Shown piece by piece: positions 38,601-49,489 of a stretch of DNA of 64,000 bases. Numbering within the stretch: the stretch's first letter is position 1; each line of letters begins with the position of its first letter. The position numbers and the translations under genes were made by a program. The stretch is from Gymnopus androsaceus JB14 (taxonomy: Eukaryota > Basidiomycota > Agaricomycetes > Agaricales > Omphalotaceae). The DNA lies in assembly GCA_009733575.1 (NCBI GenBank), contig ML769426.1:186001-250000 (forward strand), read 5' to 3'. The notes under the pieces were generated by a model that had not been told where the DNA came from, searched no databases, and saw only the letters and a program-made list of their open reading frames with translations.

Positions 38601-38799
38601 CCATACTTTACAACCAGAACCAACATGACTCACAGTCTTTCTCCAGAAAATTGGTCATCGACTGCTCGAACCGTCATGTCATTGCTCTCTCTTCCTCTGC
38701 ACTTTCAGTATGGTTGTTCCAGTTCGACTTTCTGCACGGGACTTGCGTCCATTTCATCTCCACATCGATTTTGAGCAGTCGTCCGGTCCGTAGGTCACA

Positions 38800-38965
38800 T
38801 CAGCGAAAAGCACTACACAACTTTAGTAAAAAAATGTTTCTGACCAGCTCTAGCAGCTTTTTACTCACATTCCGGTTTACTGGGTACAGCGCCTACAGAG
38901 GAAGTCACCACAACGCGTTTAATTCCAGCTGCTTGTGCTGCTCAAGAGTTGTTCTAAGATAGAAC
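38800..38965 (-). pseudogene. Captured fragment of an NAD-dependent epimerase/dehydratase
   Basis: The minus strand near 38880-38950 encodes AQAAGIKRVVVTSSVGAVPSKPE, ending at a possible splice donor. A(G)IKRVVxTSSxxAV is the conserved strand around the catalytic Ser of extended short-chain dehydrogenases (epimerase/dehydratase family). Nothing of the Rossmann GxxGxxG start or YxxxK site is nearby. It lies next to, but is unrelated to, the peptidase fragment. Confidence 0.55.
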
Positions 38966-39196
38966 ACGGTATGTCAGTCGGGCTTAAGAGCTTGACGTCT
39001 GCCTGAAAATAAAAGACGACAATGTTCCCACAGCAAACAATGACAACCAGTAGCAAGAAAATAGGATAAGTATTTGTAGATACTCACCTAGTAACCGTAT
39101 AACAAGACTTGGACAAATCGCCTAATTTGTTATCAAGTTAGGCATTGTTGAAAACGATGAGCTGAATTAAATCGACCAATTCTGGATCGATAGAAT

Positions 39197-40478
39197 GTGA
39201 ACACAGCTGCTTTCGCTGCCACATCAACCTCTTCCGAGGATGCAACCGGTGACCTTACTACTTTCTTCGCTACCCAGACCTCCGAGTCGACTGGTATGAT
39301 TTCAACAGCGGAAGGGATCATGACAACATCTAGTGACTCAGAAAGCACCTCAACGGCAACAAGTTCTGGGACCGGAGAAAGTTCTACAACTATAGCAATG
39401 ACTTCCGAGCAGAGCAGTTCTTCAATTTCTAGCAGCAGCTCAGACAGCTCAAACACTGGATCTGGCGCCACTTCCACAGCAATCACTACACTCACTGCAC
39501 CACTCACAACTAGTATCCAGGCAACAACTGTGTAAGTTTTATACTTTTTTTGTTGTTGATTTTGATTAAGCATGATTATGGCTTCAAATAGGTCAACTTC
39601 CAACAGTCAAGCTTTCACTACCGTCATTGAAACACAATCTCTACTCTCCGCTGGCGCCATCGTCACCTCTACATTTGTATATTCGACTACTGCGGCCGAA
39701 TCATCATCCTCCTCTGTCTCATTGTCAAGGAAATCATCCGATGCTGGTGCCATCATAAGCGGTGTCGTCAGCGGGTTCTCTGGTCTGGCAGTCATTCTTG
39801 CTATTGTTTACGCAATATGGAAACGGTGGAGGAGAAAACACGATTTGGACAAGGCTTTTGAAGCCTTCAATGTTGATGATATAGACTTCGGCTTTACTTC
39901 TGATTCAGGCAGGAACGTTGGTGGGCAGCAGGAAAAAGGGTACAGGAAGCTCAAGGGCGGCGTGGACAACGATGAAGAGTCTGGGTATGCTTCAAAAAAG
40001 CAAGGGTTTAGGGTTTCGAGTGAACCGGAAAAAAATGGCTTATTAGTGGAAGTGCCCTGGAGGATGACATCGATGGGGTGAGTATTGATTTCATCCCCTG
40101 CGCTATTACTGAAATCTTTATCCATTTTTGCAGCCGCCTTCCTACTTACAAAAGCCACATATATCGAGTACTCCGAATGACGCCTCCTCACTACATGATC
40201 ACTCGAATACCCAAACTGTGGTAGACCCACTATTGCCATCGAGTAAACCCCAGGTAATCGGTGGTTCTTCCGAGAAAAGGAAAATGAACAATATACTGGT
40301 GCTACTTGATGATTCGGAGAAAAAAAAAGTACAGCCAGTGTCGGATGGAGCTGTGGGCGTGTCCATGTCGGACGGGCCTGTTCCTTCTCACGAATCTGCT
40401 CCTACAGAATCCGAATTCAAAGTCAGAGTTGAGGATGGGATTATTGGGAAGGGTAGGCTAATTTTTGTAAACTTGTAG
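39197..40478 (+). pseudogene. Captured Ser/Thr-rich single-pass membrane protein gene, 5'-truncated
   Basis: Exon about 39197-39532 is almost pure Ser/Thr (stalk-like, probably O-mannosylated). The intron ending at 39592 joins in frame to STSNSQAFTTVIETQS. Next comes a membrane helix (AGAIISGVVSGFSGLAVILA..) with basic stop-transfer IWKRWRRKH, then a cytoplasmic tail. There is no signal peptide or start ATG upstream, so the 5' end was not captured. An A-run near 40030 appears to shift the frame: the tail should continue as ISGSALEDDIDG, intron, PPSYLQKPHISSTPNDAS. The overall plan resembles fungal cell-surface sensor or skg6-like proteins; I cannot name it further. Confidence 0.6.
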
Positions 40479-40789
40479 GTAGAGCACTGGATGGAATCAA
40501 TGCTTTATATGAACATTTCTATCTACATGTACTTTTACTTTCGTATTGTATGTATGTAACAGCCTGTTTACAGCCATTATGCTTTTACTTACCTTGGTTC
40601 CAGCTTAGCAACCTTGCCCAACTGTGCTTTTATGCTGTTTAACAAACACAGGAACTGCGACTTCTCCACCACCTAGCCAGAAGCCAATGCTGTCTCATAG
40701 TTTGTCAAAAATGACCCAGGCTTATGGCCAAGATATCGAGATTCATTGCTGTCAGCCACGTCATACATGCCTTAAAATTCATATAGCCA

Positions 40790-41115
40790 ATCTTTGCTCT
40801 TTCCTATCACCATCCCCAATCTTCCAGACAATCTATGTTTCTGCTCGCTGGAGATATCTGGCCATTGGATAAACTTTGGACAAATTTCGACTCGTATTTC
40901 GAAAGTAGGGCACGGAAATTGAAGTCACGGATACCGCTTGTTGATCTTCTACTTGAACGGTCAAAGCATGCCCTCTTTCCATTTCATTATCCATGTACGA
41001 CTTGATTTCGGAGCTGTCCTATCCTCACAAAACTCGCTCGACATTCGTCGATGGCGAGAACTTTGTCTCGAACTATCCAACTTTCGGAGTTACTTGTACC
41101 TGTTGTACTTGGCTT
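40790..41115 (+). pseudogene. Captured F-box-protein fragment
   Basis: Plus-strand frames read VSARWRYLAIG, then LWTNFDSYFESRARKLKSR, then IPLVDLLLERSKHA. This order (VC.rWR.iA..tP.LW....L....RS...PL) is the usual segment just after the F-box in agaricomycete F-box proteins. The frame changes at least twice, and nothing of the F-box itself or the LRR part is clear. Confidence 0.45.
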
Positions 41116-42163
41116 CCTGTATTGGAGTAGCTGAGGACAGGCACTGACACTGACGGTGGCGTAGGATCAGATAAAATGCTTGTCTATAAAATGATACTTC
41201 CTCGTGCTCCACTGGCAAAGGTTCATGTCTGGGCTCGGCTGCTAGGACACCATAATACTCGGGGATCTTTTCATGATATGACATACACTAAAAAATGGAG
41301 CTGAAAACTTTCTACATATCAGCAATTAGCTGGAGCTTGGGTCTTCCTTGTATTGGAATCGCTCTCCGTTGACAGTTTTCTTACCACAGAACCGCTACTG
41401 TATTTTTCACCTTTGTGATATTCTCCCTTACAACGCCAGAATTGAAGGATAGTATTCCAGCACTGCTGAGTATCATCCTTTCCCCAAAAAAACCTGCTTT
41501 CTCTCTCGCTCTGCCTGCCTGCACCCTTCCACCTAGAAGCCTGTCTTTGGCAGGAGCATCTTTATGAGATGTGATGAGATTCGTCTTGGTCTGATGTAAA
41601 CGGTGAGCCCATATACACCGACGAGATTAACGCTGCGCTATTTAATTCATTAACAACAACAACAATCATTTTTTAAACCAACGAAAGTCATTGATGTTAT
41701 TGATAGTTGTACATACCGGCTTGGGCATGAACACAGAATAGAAGTGCCTAAGATCACTGAGATGGAAGATGGAGTCACGTTGAACATTGAATTGAAAATA
41801 TTGGGTCCAATTTTCCAGGTAGACTGGTATTAACTAACTTCTGGCACGGATTTATTTCCATTGTTTCTGGGTGCAAATTGCGCTTAGAAAAAGGAAGGGT
41901 TAAATTTTTTGTTGTAGGAAGTCGAATATACCAAAATTTCATAAATCTCCATCACAAACTCATTGGACACGAGCCCTACTAGATCTCCTGCTTCAGTGGA
42001 CACAAGAAATGAACAAATGGATGAATTAATGAGGCCGAGATCATCACGATTCACGATCACGGACAAAGAGCAATCCGTAATGTCAATGAGCTTGCAGATA
42101 TGTAGATAATGCATCTAGATGTTTAAGAGTAGGCTTACAGGCAAAGACAATAGCGATCATGAT

Positions 42164-43149
42164 CAGAGATTGGTACGAGTACTATCCGCGGGTTACCTGT
42201 ACCTGTACCCGCAGGTATTCATTATCTCGGAGTCCATACCTGTACCCGTGGAAACCCGGCGCTTAAAATACCCGTTACCCGCGGGTATTTTTCATGCAGG
42301 TACCCGCGGATGTCACAGGTACCTGTGAGGTTACATTTGTATAATAAATATTTATATAATGAATGTAAAATAGATACTAATGGTATTAAACTAGTAGAGT
42401 ACTAGTACTTGGACTTACTATACTTAGTTACTATGTGTTAGTACACTTCATTCATATGAATATAACACTCTTCTTCTCCATAATTTCTTCTATCCATCTT
42501 TTTAACAATTTTCTTTCATTCTTCTACATCCCTTCAGCTTAACTCCTAAGTTTGGATACAATTGGTCTAGTAGAACAACCTCTGTTACCCAATTACTACA
42601 AAGTGATGTATTCCACTACCATACTTACTAAGTACTTATCAAGGTACTTATCTACCTCTAATTGAGTGATGACTGTAGTAGTTACTTACAAGTAAGTATC
42701 AATATTGAGGCTGTTTACTTTTAAGAAGTATTGTTGCTCCCTCACTAGTATACTGTAGTAGTCAAGTAGTAGTTCCTGATAAATCTACTATTAATTAACA
42801 GTAGTTATTTGTACTTACTTGGATGGAAGTGCTGACATTGGCAGTAAATACTAAATACTTCATAGTTTAGACCTGATACTAGTAAGTACTAAGACATACT
42901 TATCATGTAAAATGACATCTCTATTAAATTTTAGTACCATTTTATACATTAAAATTTAATTGATACCAAGCATCAGCAGGTAGTGCAGGTAACCCGCGGG
43001 TATCTGCAATTCCATCAAAACTCATACCTGTATCTGTGGGTACCCGTACCCGCAGATAGTGACCATCCGCAGGTGCCAAAAACCCGCAGGTATTTTGGCG
43101 GATGTACCTGCGGGTACCTGCGGGTTTCACCACCTGCGACCAAGCTCTG
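42164..43149. mobile_element. 986-bp non-autonomous hAT element
   Basis: Starts CAGAGATTGGTACGAG and ends with the inverted form of CAGAGCTTGGTCGCAG. It is flanked by perfect ATCATGAT at 42156-42163 and 43150-43157. CAG-N-G ends with 8-bp duplications are typical of hAT. Both subterminal regions (42180-42330, 42980-43135) carry repeated CCCGCGGGT / CCCGCAGGTA motifs. The centre is AT-rich and has no transposase. It is nested inside the 36262-46592 element. Confidence 0.85.
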
Positions 43150-43157
43150 ATCATGAT

Positions 43158-45665
43158 TGCAATTGTCGTCACAGAATAATTACATTTGTCAAGTATACAT
43201 TGAACTTGCTAGTCTTCGGGAGACAACAGATTTCAAATTAGCGAGTTTGAGAGATATGAGGCGAGTCAGGTGCAAAGACTTGTTCTGAGGTAAGGCCCAA
43301 GTGGGCATGGCACACTGGCAGGATGTGTAGATTTCATTAAGATTCATAGCTACTGGAATGGTCAAAAACTAACGTCGGTTGGGAGTAGACAAGGAACGGA
43401 ATCTGATTGCAGCATCAATGTAACAGGACAGAAACGTGGCCCTCACGTGATGTTGCGTTTCAGGTGCTTTTCGTCCGATCAAGGTCTACAAGACCCTCCC
43501 TTCCCTTTGGTCAGTGTCGGGGAGGGTGCTCTTTCACGAATTCCCATGCAGCCAGCTCAGCAAATTTTTTGGACGCGACATAAACAACGAAACCGGGCAA
43601 TTGTCCGCTAGAGGCTTGTTCATAGGTGACTGGGAGCCTAAAGATGAAATATGAGCTACATCCAAGTCAATTCTATGCAGCCTGAAAAGCTTACCATGTG
43701 AGTATAAGTAGTGTGTGGCTAGATAGACTACCAATTAATATATCATTAGAGGTTCCCACAGTTGACCAACTCAATACTGTTATTGTCATTAGTGTCTCAA
43801 AGCAAGAAATGACCAACTTTTCATTTGCATTATACTTCACTAAGTAGTATCAATATCAATTGTATAATATTCCAGTACCAATGTTAGTACAGATGTGAAT
43901 ACTTAATAGTAAGCATTCAACCATTGTTATCAAGTAGTACAAAATTATTGTTACCCAAAATTTTTCAAAACAAGCACAATCTCATTGATAAATCATGTTT
44001 TCATAATAATATAGTCAGCTTGAGCTATTCCCAATAACTCACCTCACTTGGTTCAGCCTGCTTACATAACTAATCCTCAGAGTGCCCTTCACTCTGGGTG
44101 TTACTTATGTAAGCATATATATTTCCAGCAGCAATATCAGTGATATTATACCAGTACTTTAACAGATAGATTATGTACATTAAGTAGCTATAATAAAATA
44201 TTCTTGACCCTGGTGGATCCAGGTATACTGCCGGGTCTCGGGTTCACAGAGCTGGGCCTGGCCCAACCCGGAAACCCGGATCACCCGGCATACCCAAACA
44301 CTAAGTATAACTGTATTGGGTGATACTCATTATCGGGTTCGCTCTGGAATACAATGGGAGTCTTGTGAAAAGCAGGTGCCAGTGGATTGGGGATCCTCCC
44401 CTCGGAGAGACGGTTTGAGAGAGAGAGAGCAGAAGTATGGTCTAAACAAATTTGGAGAAAGTTCATCATTGATATTTGGTTTAACACCTACAGATGACTT
44501 CCTTTCGATCAACTCGTGTCAATGGTTCCTGCACAGAACAGGAACCTTGCATGTAGAGGTGGCTCGTTATAGCAACTCTGCTTTTATGATGACAATTCTC
44601 TGACCACACAGCATTCATTGTTCATTTAAATATACACCTCCAATGACCTAGTCCCGCGTTGATATTCCGGTGTACATTTCTCAGCTCATTGTCAGCATCG
44701 GCTTTTCAGCGATTCAAGCGCCTTTTCTAGCACCAGAATTAACCGTTAACCAGGATGGGATATGAAGTTGCAAAGGCACTACGGCAGACACTCTGTTCTC
44801 TATTGGGTCGAATTCAAAGGTCAGCAGAACACAGTATTACTTCGCTGCGATCAACAATACCAACACCAGCCTACTCGAGATGCAGTGTGCAGGAATCTTA
44901 GATAGGTGTGTATATTTATATTCCCCTAATTCAAATGTGGTTCCAACATCATTACCTGCGTACACATTCTATTACTCAGAATCTTTAACCATCAACTCCA
45001 GAATGCAAGTGGAATATGGGCGTAATGAACTGGACAAGTTCATTCGGCTCCTACTCAGTGCCGTGAGCTTGCTGCTTTGACTTGGACCCTTGGTTAGCAG
45101 TTCATTGCTTAGAACAACAAGCTTGATCCTTGATGTAAGTACAGTAGGTATTCTGAATAAAATAATGTTTTATCATAAGTTATTGCACTCATAAGTGTAT
45201 CAGTGTATTATTATTGGCGTACTCAAAGTAATATGCATGTATAAAACGATCCCGAGTGTATCTACAATCATCACTGCTTGAGATCATCATTTGAACGAAA
45301 AGAAACGCCCATTGAGTGCCTACGGACCGCGTTTCCGAGTGTGATTCTTTTGAGATCAACTTTACTCCTCAACCAACTTTCGACATTCATTAACACGACA
45401 AACCTTGCCCTATGGTGAGTCTAAATGTCTTTTTGGTGCGCATTTTATCTGTTTACGGTGCTTATCTCCAAGCTCTTTTTGACTTTCTTTCCCTGGTTAT
45501 AGCTCAATCTTTCACAAATAATTCCCCTGCATCAACTCATAGTTGAATTGCCTTCTCTGTCACATTCCTCGCATGTGCACATTATGTCAATGTACTTAGG
45601 TAGCTGTTACTTAGGTAGTTTATGCTTGTATGAATATATTTGACTTGTGATTATCAATACATTGT
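43158..45665. other. Non-coding part of the nested transposon
   Basis: No gene recognised. 44220-44300 is a GC-rich patch of CCGGGT motifs, perhaps the end of another small hAT-like element. Near 45360-45420 a pyrimidine-rich leader ends CCTATG followed directly by gtgagt, which resembles the 5' end and first intron of a host gene and may be another captured piece. Confidence 0.35.
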
Positions 45666-45669
45666 GATC

Positions 45670-46592
45670 TACCAAGTAAGGTGGGCAGCTGCCCTTTATA
45701 CTGACTTGAGTGGGCAGCTGCCCCATATACCAGCTTGGGTGGGCAGCTGCCCCATTAACCAACTTGAGTGGGCAGCTGCCCATATACCCACTTGAGTGGG
45801 CAGCTGCCCCATTAACCAACTTGAGTGGGCAGCTGCCCCATATACCCACTTGAGTGGGCAGCTGCCCCATTAACCAACTTGGGTGGGCAGCTGCCCCATA
45901 TACCAACTTGAGTGGGCAGCTGCCCCATATACCAACTTGGGTGGGCAGCTGCCCCATTAACCAACTTGAGTGGGCAGCTGCCCCATATACCAATTTGAGT
46001 GGGATTTATTGGTATCTTTGTTGATATAAATACAGTGTGGCACTAACTAAGGTGGGCAGCTGACCCAGATTATGTATATACTTATATGTTGGTATCTTTG
46101 GGGATATAAATAATGTATACATATTGTGTGGCACTAAATAAGGTGGGCAATAGGCAATAAGGTCATCAATGGTCAGATCCATGGCCAGCAACATAGGCAG
46201 CTGCCCTGAAATATCAGGTAGTATTGTGTCAGTAAGATGATGTATCTACTCATGAAATTAATGAAGAATATATGAAAAAATGATGGGAGGAACCCAGGAC
46301 CAAATTGGTGAAAAATGGCAGGCAGCTGCCCAAAGGGACCCCAGACACCTGTGACATGTGACAACTTGGGTAGCTGCCCAGCCCTGACTAGGCAGCTGCC
46401 TGGTAGGCAGGGCAATGATTTTGATCAAGACAGGATTGGTGGGCTGCTGCCTGGAAAAATTGAGCACAGGTGGGCAGCTGCCTAACTGAAATATTGGCTG
46501 GGCAGAATGCCCAAAAAAGTAACCTCTTAGGATAGTTTAGGTACATCAGTTTTCTATCCTAACTAGGTCATATATAGTGGTTGCCTGAAGTG
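45670..46592 (-). repeat. Right arm of nested transposon with GGCAGCTGCC array
   Basis: Inverted counterpart of the left arm. 45680-46000 holds about ten regular 30-bp units of GGGCAGCTGCCC with a CATATACCAACTTGAGT-type spacer. Confidence 0.85.
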
Positions 46593-46600
46593 ATTTACGT
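46593..46600. other. Target-site duplication, right copy
   Basis: ATTTACGT, identical to 36254-36261. It lies within codons of the Spt5-like gene. Confidence 0.9.
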
Positions 46601-46774
46601 TCTGAGAGATCGAGCTCCATTTCTTCGTTGGAATCTTCTCCATCACTAATCGAATCTTCATCAGCTTCTGCAGAGATGAATGCGCGAACCTGTGAAGGAT
46701 GTATCAGTACAGCGCGGACGTAAGCAGTCTGGACGTACCAGGTCATTTGTTTGGTTTCTCGAAGGATGCGCCAT
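46593..46774 (-). pseudogene. Spt5-like gene, 5' exons on the other side of the nested transposon
   Basis: Exon 1 46774-46739 reads MAHPSRNQTNDL. The intron 46738-46690 (49 bp, gtacgt..acag) joins in frame to VRAFISAEADEDSISDGED, then EEMELDLSERK, which stops at the transposon. Across the 8-bp duplication (ATTTACGT) the reading frame continues exactly into CQAAQSTP at 36261-36230. The acidic N-terminus is what Spt5 proteins usually have before the NGN domain. Confidence 0.8.
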
Positions 46775-47025
46775 GTATCTAAGGTAGCTGAAGAACAGTC
46801 GATCAGCTATGCATTCTCCTGCTTCATTCAACGGAGCGACATGGAGTCTCTGTCGTTTTCACATTTTTTAAATTAAAAATTCACTGATTTTTACGCGTTT
46901 TTAAGGCCTTGAGCCATTCTTAAGCATGTTTTCACTACCTACAACTACCGTATACTAATAAACTATGAAAAGAAAGACTTACTGGAAGTACTGGCACCAT
47001 ATGTGGAAGTTCGAGAGAAACTGAA

Positions 47026-47143
47026 AAAAGATTACATAATGCCGCAGAGTCGGTGATACGCCGAGTGCCCAACGAGTTGATTACATAACCAAGTCATTGG
47101 GCGCTCGGCGTATCACCGACTCTCTGGCATTATGTAATCTTTT
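47026..47143. repeat. 118-bp fold-back inverted repeat
   Basis: 47026-47072 and 47097-47143 are inverted arms of about 47 bp with three or four mismatches (AAAAGATTACATAATGCC.. and AGAGTCGGTGATACGCCGAG), around a 24-bp loop. It would form a strong hairpin. It sits about 480 bp upstream of gene B and 250 bp from the Spt5-like start, within a likely divergent promoter region. Confidence 0.8.
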
Positions 47144-47620
47144 CCATTTCTTTCACAAACTTACCATCACCGTCGTAATGAAGACTTTGACTCCGCCAAA
47201 GTGAGTATCTCTACCATTTGTATTCGTATGTTAGGAGTAGCGTAGTGTAACCTCTATAATGAGTTAAAAATCCGTCTAAGAAATGGCTCAAGGCCAAAAA
47301 TTGAGAAAAAAGAATGCAAAAGAAAAAAAAAATACGGAGAGCGTTCATGATACTCCGTTGCGCGATGATGGAGGCGATTTGGCTTGCCTTGGTCGAGCAT
47401 TCCTCATTGCTTGATCCGGTTGCCAATGACAATATTGCTGAACGGGTTTTTTTATTGTCTAGATTCTCATGCCCAGTGGCCACCCGCGAACAATGAACAT
47501 GTCCAGATCCCGTGTGAGTTTTAATCTAATTCTATGTCAACGCGTTTTTGACGTGTCACTTGAACTCAATCTCGCACAATCTAGCCTAACATCCAACTGT
47601 TCACCCAAACTCCCTCCGTC

Positions 47621-49480
47621 ATGCCCAACGCACGAAACACCCGCTCCAATACTCGTAAACTCCGTTCCGCTGGTGCTACCGCCGAGATCACCCTTTCCAC
47701 TGTAGCTGGGGGTACCAAAGCAACCAAAACCACCGTATGTACCACTAATTTTTTCAGGACATCGGACTAACTTTAAGAAATCTAGAAAACTAAAAAAGCA
47801 CCTGGACCTAAAGCTACCGGGACAAACGCACCTAAACGCCAGCAAAACAAGGTATTTATTCTCTGGATTGTTGTGGTGCACTGGAACTCTAATGGCTTTT
47901 CTATAGGTACAAGAGGAAGACTCTGCTAGCCGAGCTCCTTCCCAATCGCGTGTTTCACGATTTCCATCTCCCTGTCGTCGAAGAACCCACAGAGCTCCCA
48001 GGATTTCCTCGTTCGCCTCCTCCAGAGCCCGCGGAATCACATCTGCCTTCCTTATCTCCTGCTCGGCCTACTTCTGAGCCTGCGGGACCACATCTGCCCT
48101 CCCGATCTCCTCCGTCTCTTCTAGACAATAATAATGCCAAAATCGACGAGCATCCGTCTGATAAGGAAGCGCCGCAGTTAGTCGGAGGAGGTACGCAGGA
48201 GGTCGTCGAAAACCCAGGATCAGGATCGTCCCTGTTCCTTCCAGACGATGACGATGCCCAATTCGACGCGCCTCCGTCTGAACAGGAAGCGCCGCAGTTA
48301 GTCAAAGGAGGTCCGCAGGAGGTCGTCGAAACCCAGGATCAGGCTGAGATTGAGCGTCATGAAGTTCAGCGACTTGCGGGGCTTCAAACTCTCGAAGTTC
48401 TGAATGCACGTGTGGGATACGCTGATACGGTCACTCGTATTGCTCGAGAGTATCTACTCAAGGCCAGAGTCGAGTACCCCGGAGTTTCACAACTCATCGA
48501 AGAGCGATTCTGGTATGAAGTTGAAGCTCTAGCTCGGGTTACCAACCACAAAAGCTTGGTCAAGGAGTTCGGGTGTATGACTGATCTATATGAGGCTGGA
48601 AACCCTCCAGACCTTGAGATTGGTACTTTCCAGATGGCAATGTGGGCCTTCATCGCAGATCCGAAAGGTTACAAGGCCACGGAACAGCACACTGTTGAAC
48701 TTTTGCGTTGCCTTGTGATGCCTAACAGCACGCCAGATCCCTTCCCCTGATTATCAGGAGCGATTCGGAAGTGACGATCAGCTTGAGGTGCTCCTTCAGA
48801 AGTCCAAGGATTACCCAGAGGGCTACGATGAGAAGGAGAACCTGCGGAAGTTCGTGGAGACTCAAGAGGCTTTATACATGCGCCAACACGAACACAGGGC
48901 GGCTGTTCTGCAGTATCTAGTGGAATGCGAACGACGTTATGGCGAGATCATAGAGAAGCAGCACTCTGTCGAACAACAGCGTCGAGTGCAGCAGCGCCGT
49001 CAAGAAGAATCAGACAAACGGGAGGAAAAGAAGGACCTCAGAGCGCAACAGAAGTTCATCGAGGAACAACGACGCGAGGAAGCAAATCGTTTCGAACGTG
49101 AACGCCGTCGCGAGCAGGAATATGCTGAGCAGGAACGTGCTGAATACGAACGCGCAAAACAGGAGCTTCGTGAACAGGAACGTCTCGAGCAGGAGCAGAT
49201 GGAGCAGAAGCGTAGCCGTCGAGAGCGAGAGCACGAAGTACCTGAGCAGTTGGGGGAGCATCCGGAGGATTCGCTTTTCGGAGCTGGACCCAATGAAGGA
49301 TTTAATCCTTTTGACGGAGGTGATGAGGCAGTTGATAATCTATTCGACGACTCAGCTCCTACTCCTCTTCGACGGTCAAAACGCTCAGGACCGAGTCACG
49401 AACTCACTGGAATGGACAGCGGGAACGAAGAGGAGGTTGGTATTGCTTCCCGTCGCGGGAGCAGGGGTAATGCTGAATAA
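47621..49480 (+). pseudogene. KDZ-region accessory gene B, two frameshifts
   Basis: Exons 1 (47621-47734, MPNARNTRSNTRKLRS..) and 2 (47786-47851, ..PKRQQNK) join in frame to exon 3 at 47907 (VQEEDSASRAPSQSR). An extra base near 47970 shifts to VVEEPTELPGFPRSPPPEP, and another indel near 48730-48745 shifts from RCLVMPNSTP to IPSPDYQERFG. The middle has FWYEVEALARV, FQMAMWAF and HTVELLRCLV, matching gene A motif for motif. After NLRKFVETQEALYMRQHEHRA comes a long charged coiled coil rich in EQER/ERAR (about 48960-49240) and a C-terminus with RRSKRSG. An in-frame internal duplication of about 117 bp lies at 48120-48350. Function unknown. Confidence 0.6.
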
Positions 49481-49489
49481 GATAAATTT

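Larger units (their letters stand above)
36262..46592. mobile_element. 10.3-kb nested transposon with 8-bp target duplication
   Basis: Ends CACTTCAGGCAACCAC (36262) and its inverted copy (to 46592) are flanked by identical ATTTACGT at 36254-36261 and 46593-46600. The termini are near-identical inverted repeats for more than 450 bp, then continue as arrays of GGCAGCTGCCC. No transposase is seen inside. Instead it contains pieces of unrelated host genes and a hAT element. The start CACTTCAG and the CCTA.TTAGG block about 26 bp in match the ends of the surrounding KDZ region (about 25 of 35 positions), so it is likely a non-autonomous KDZ element mobilised in trans. Confidence 0.9.

Noticed and set aside
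45607..45993. 128-codon minus-strand frame with WGSCPLKLV repeats
   Set aside because: Product of the 30-bp GGCAGCTGCCC array in the right arm of the nested transposon, mirrored at 36981-37284.
49010..49293. Minus-strand Cys/Ser/Leu-rich open frames
   Set aside because: Shadow of the charged coiled coil of gene B on the plus strand.
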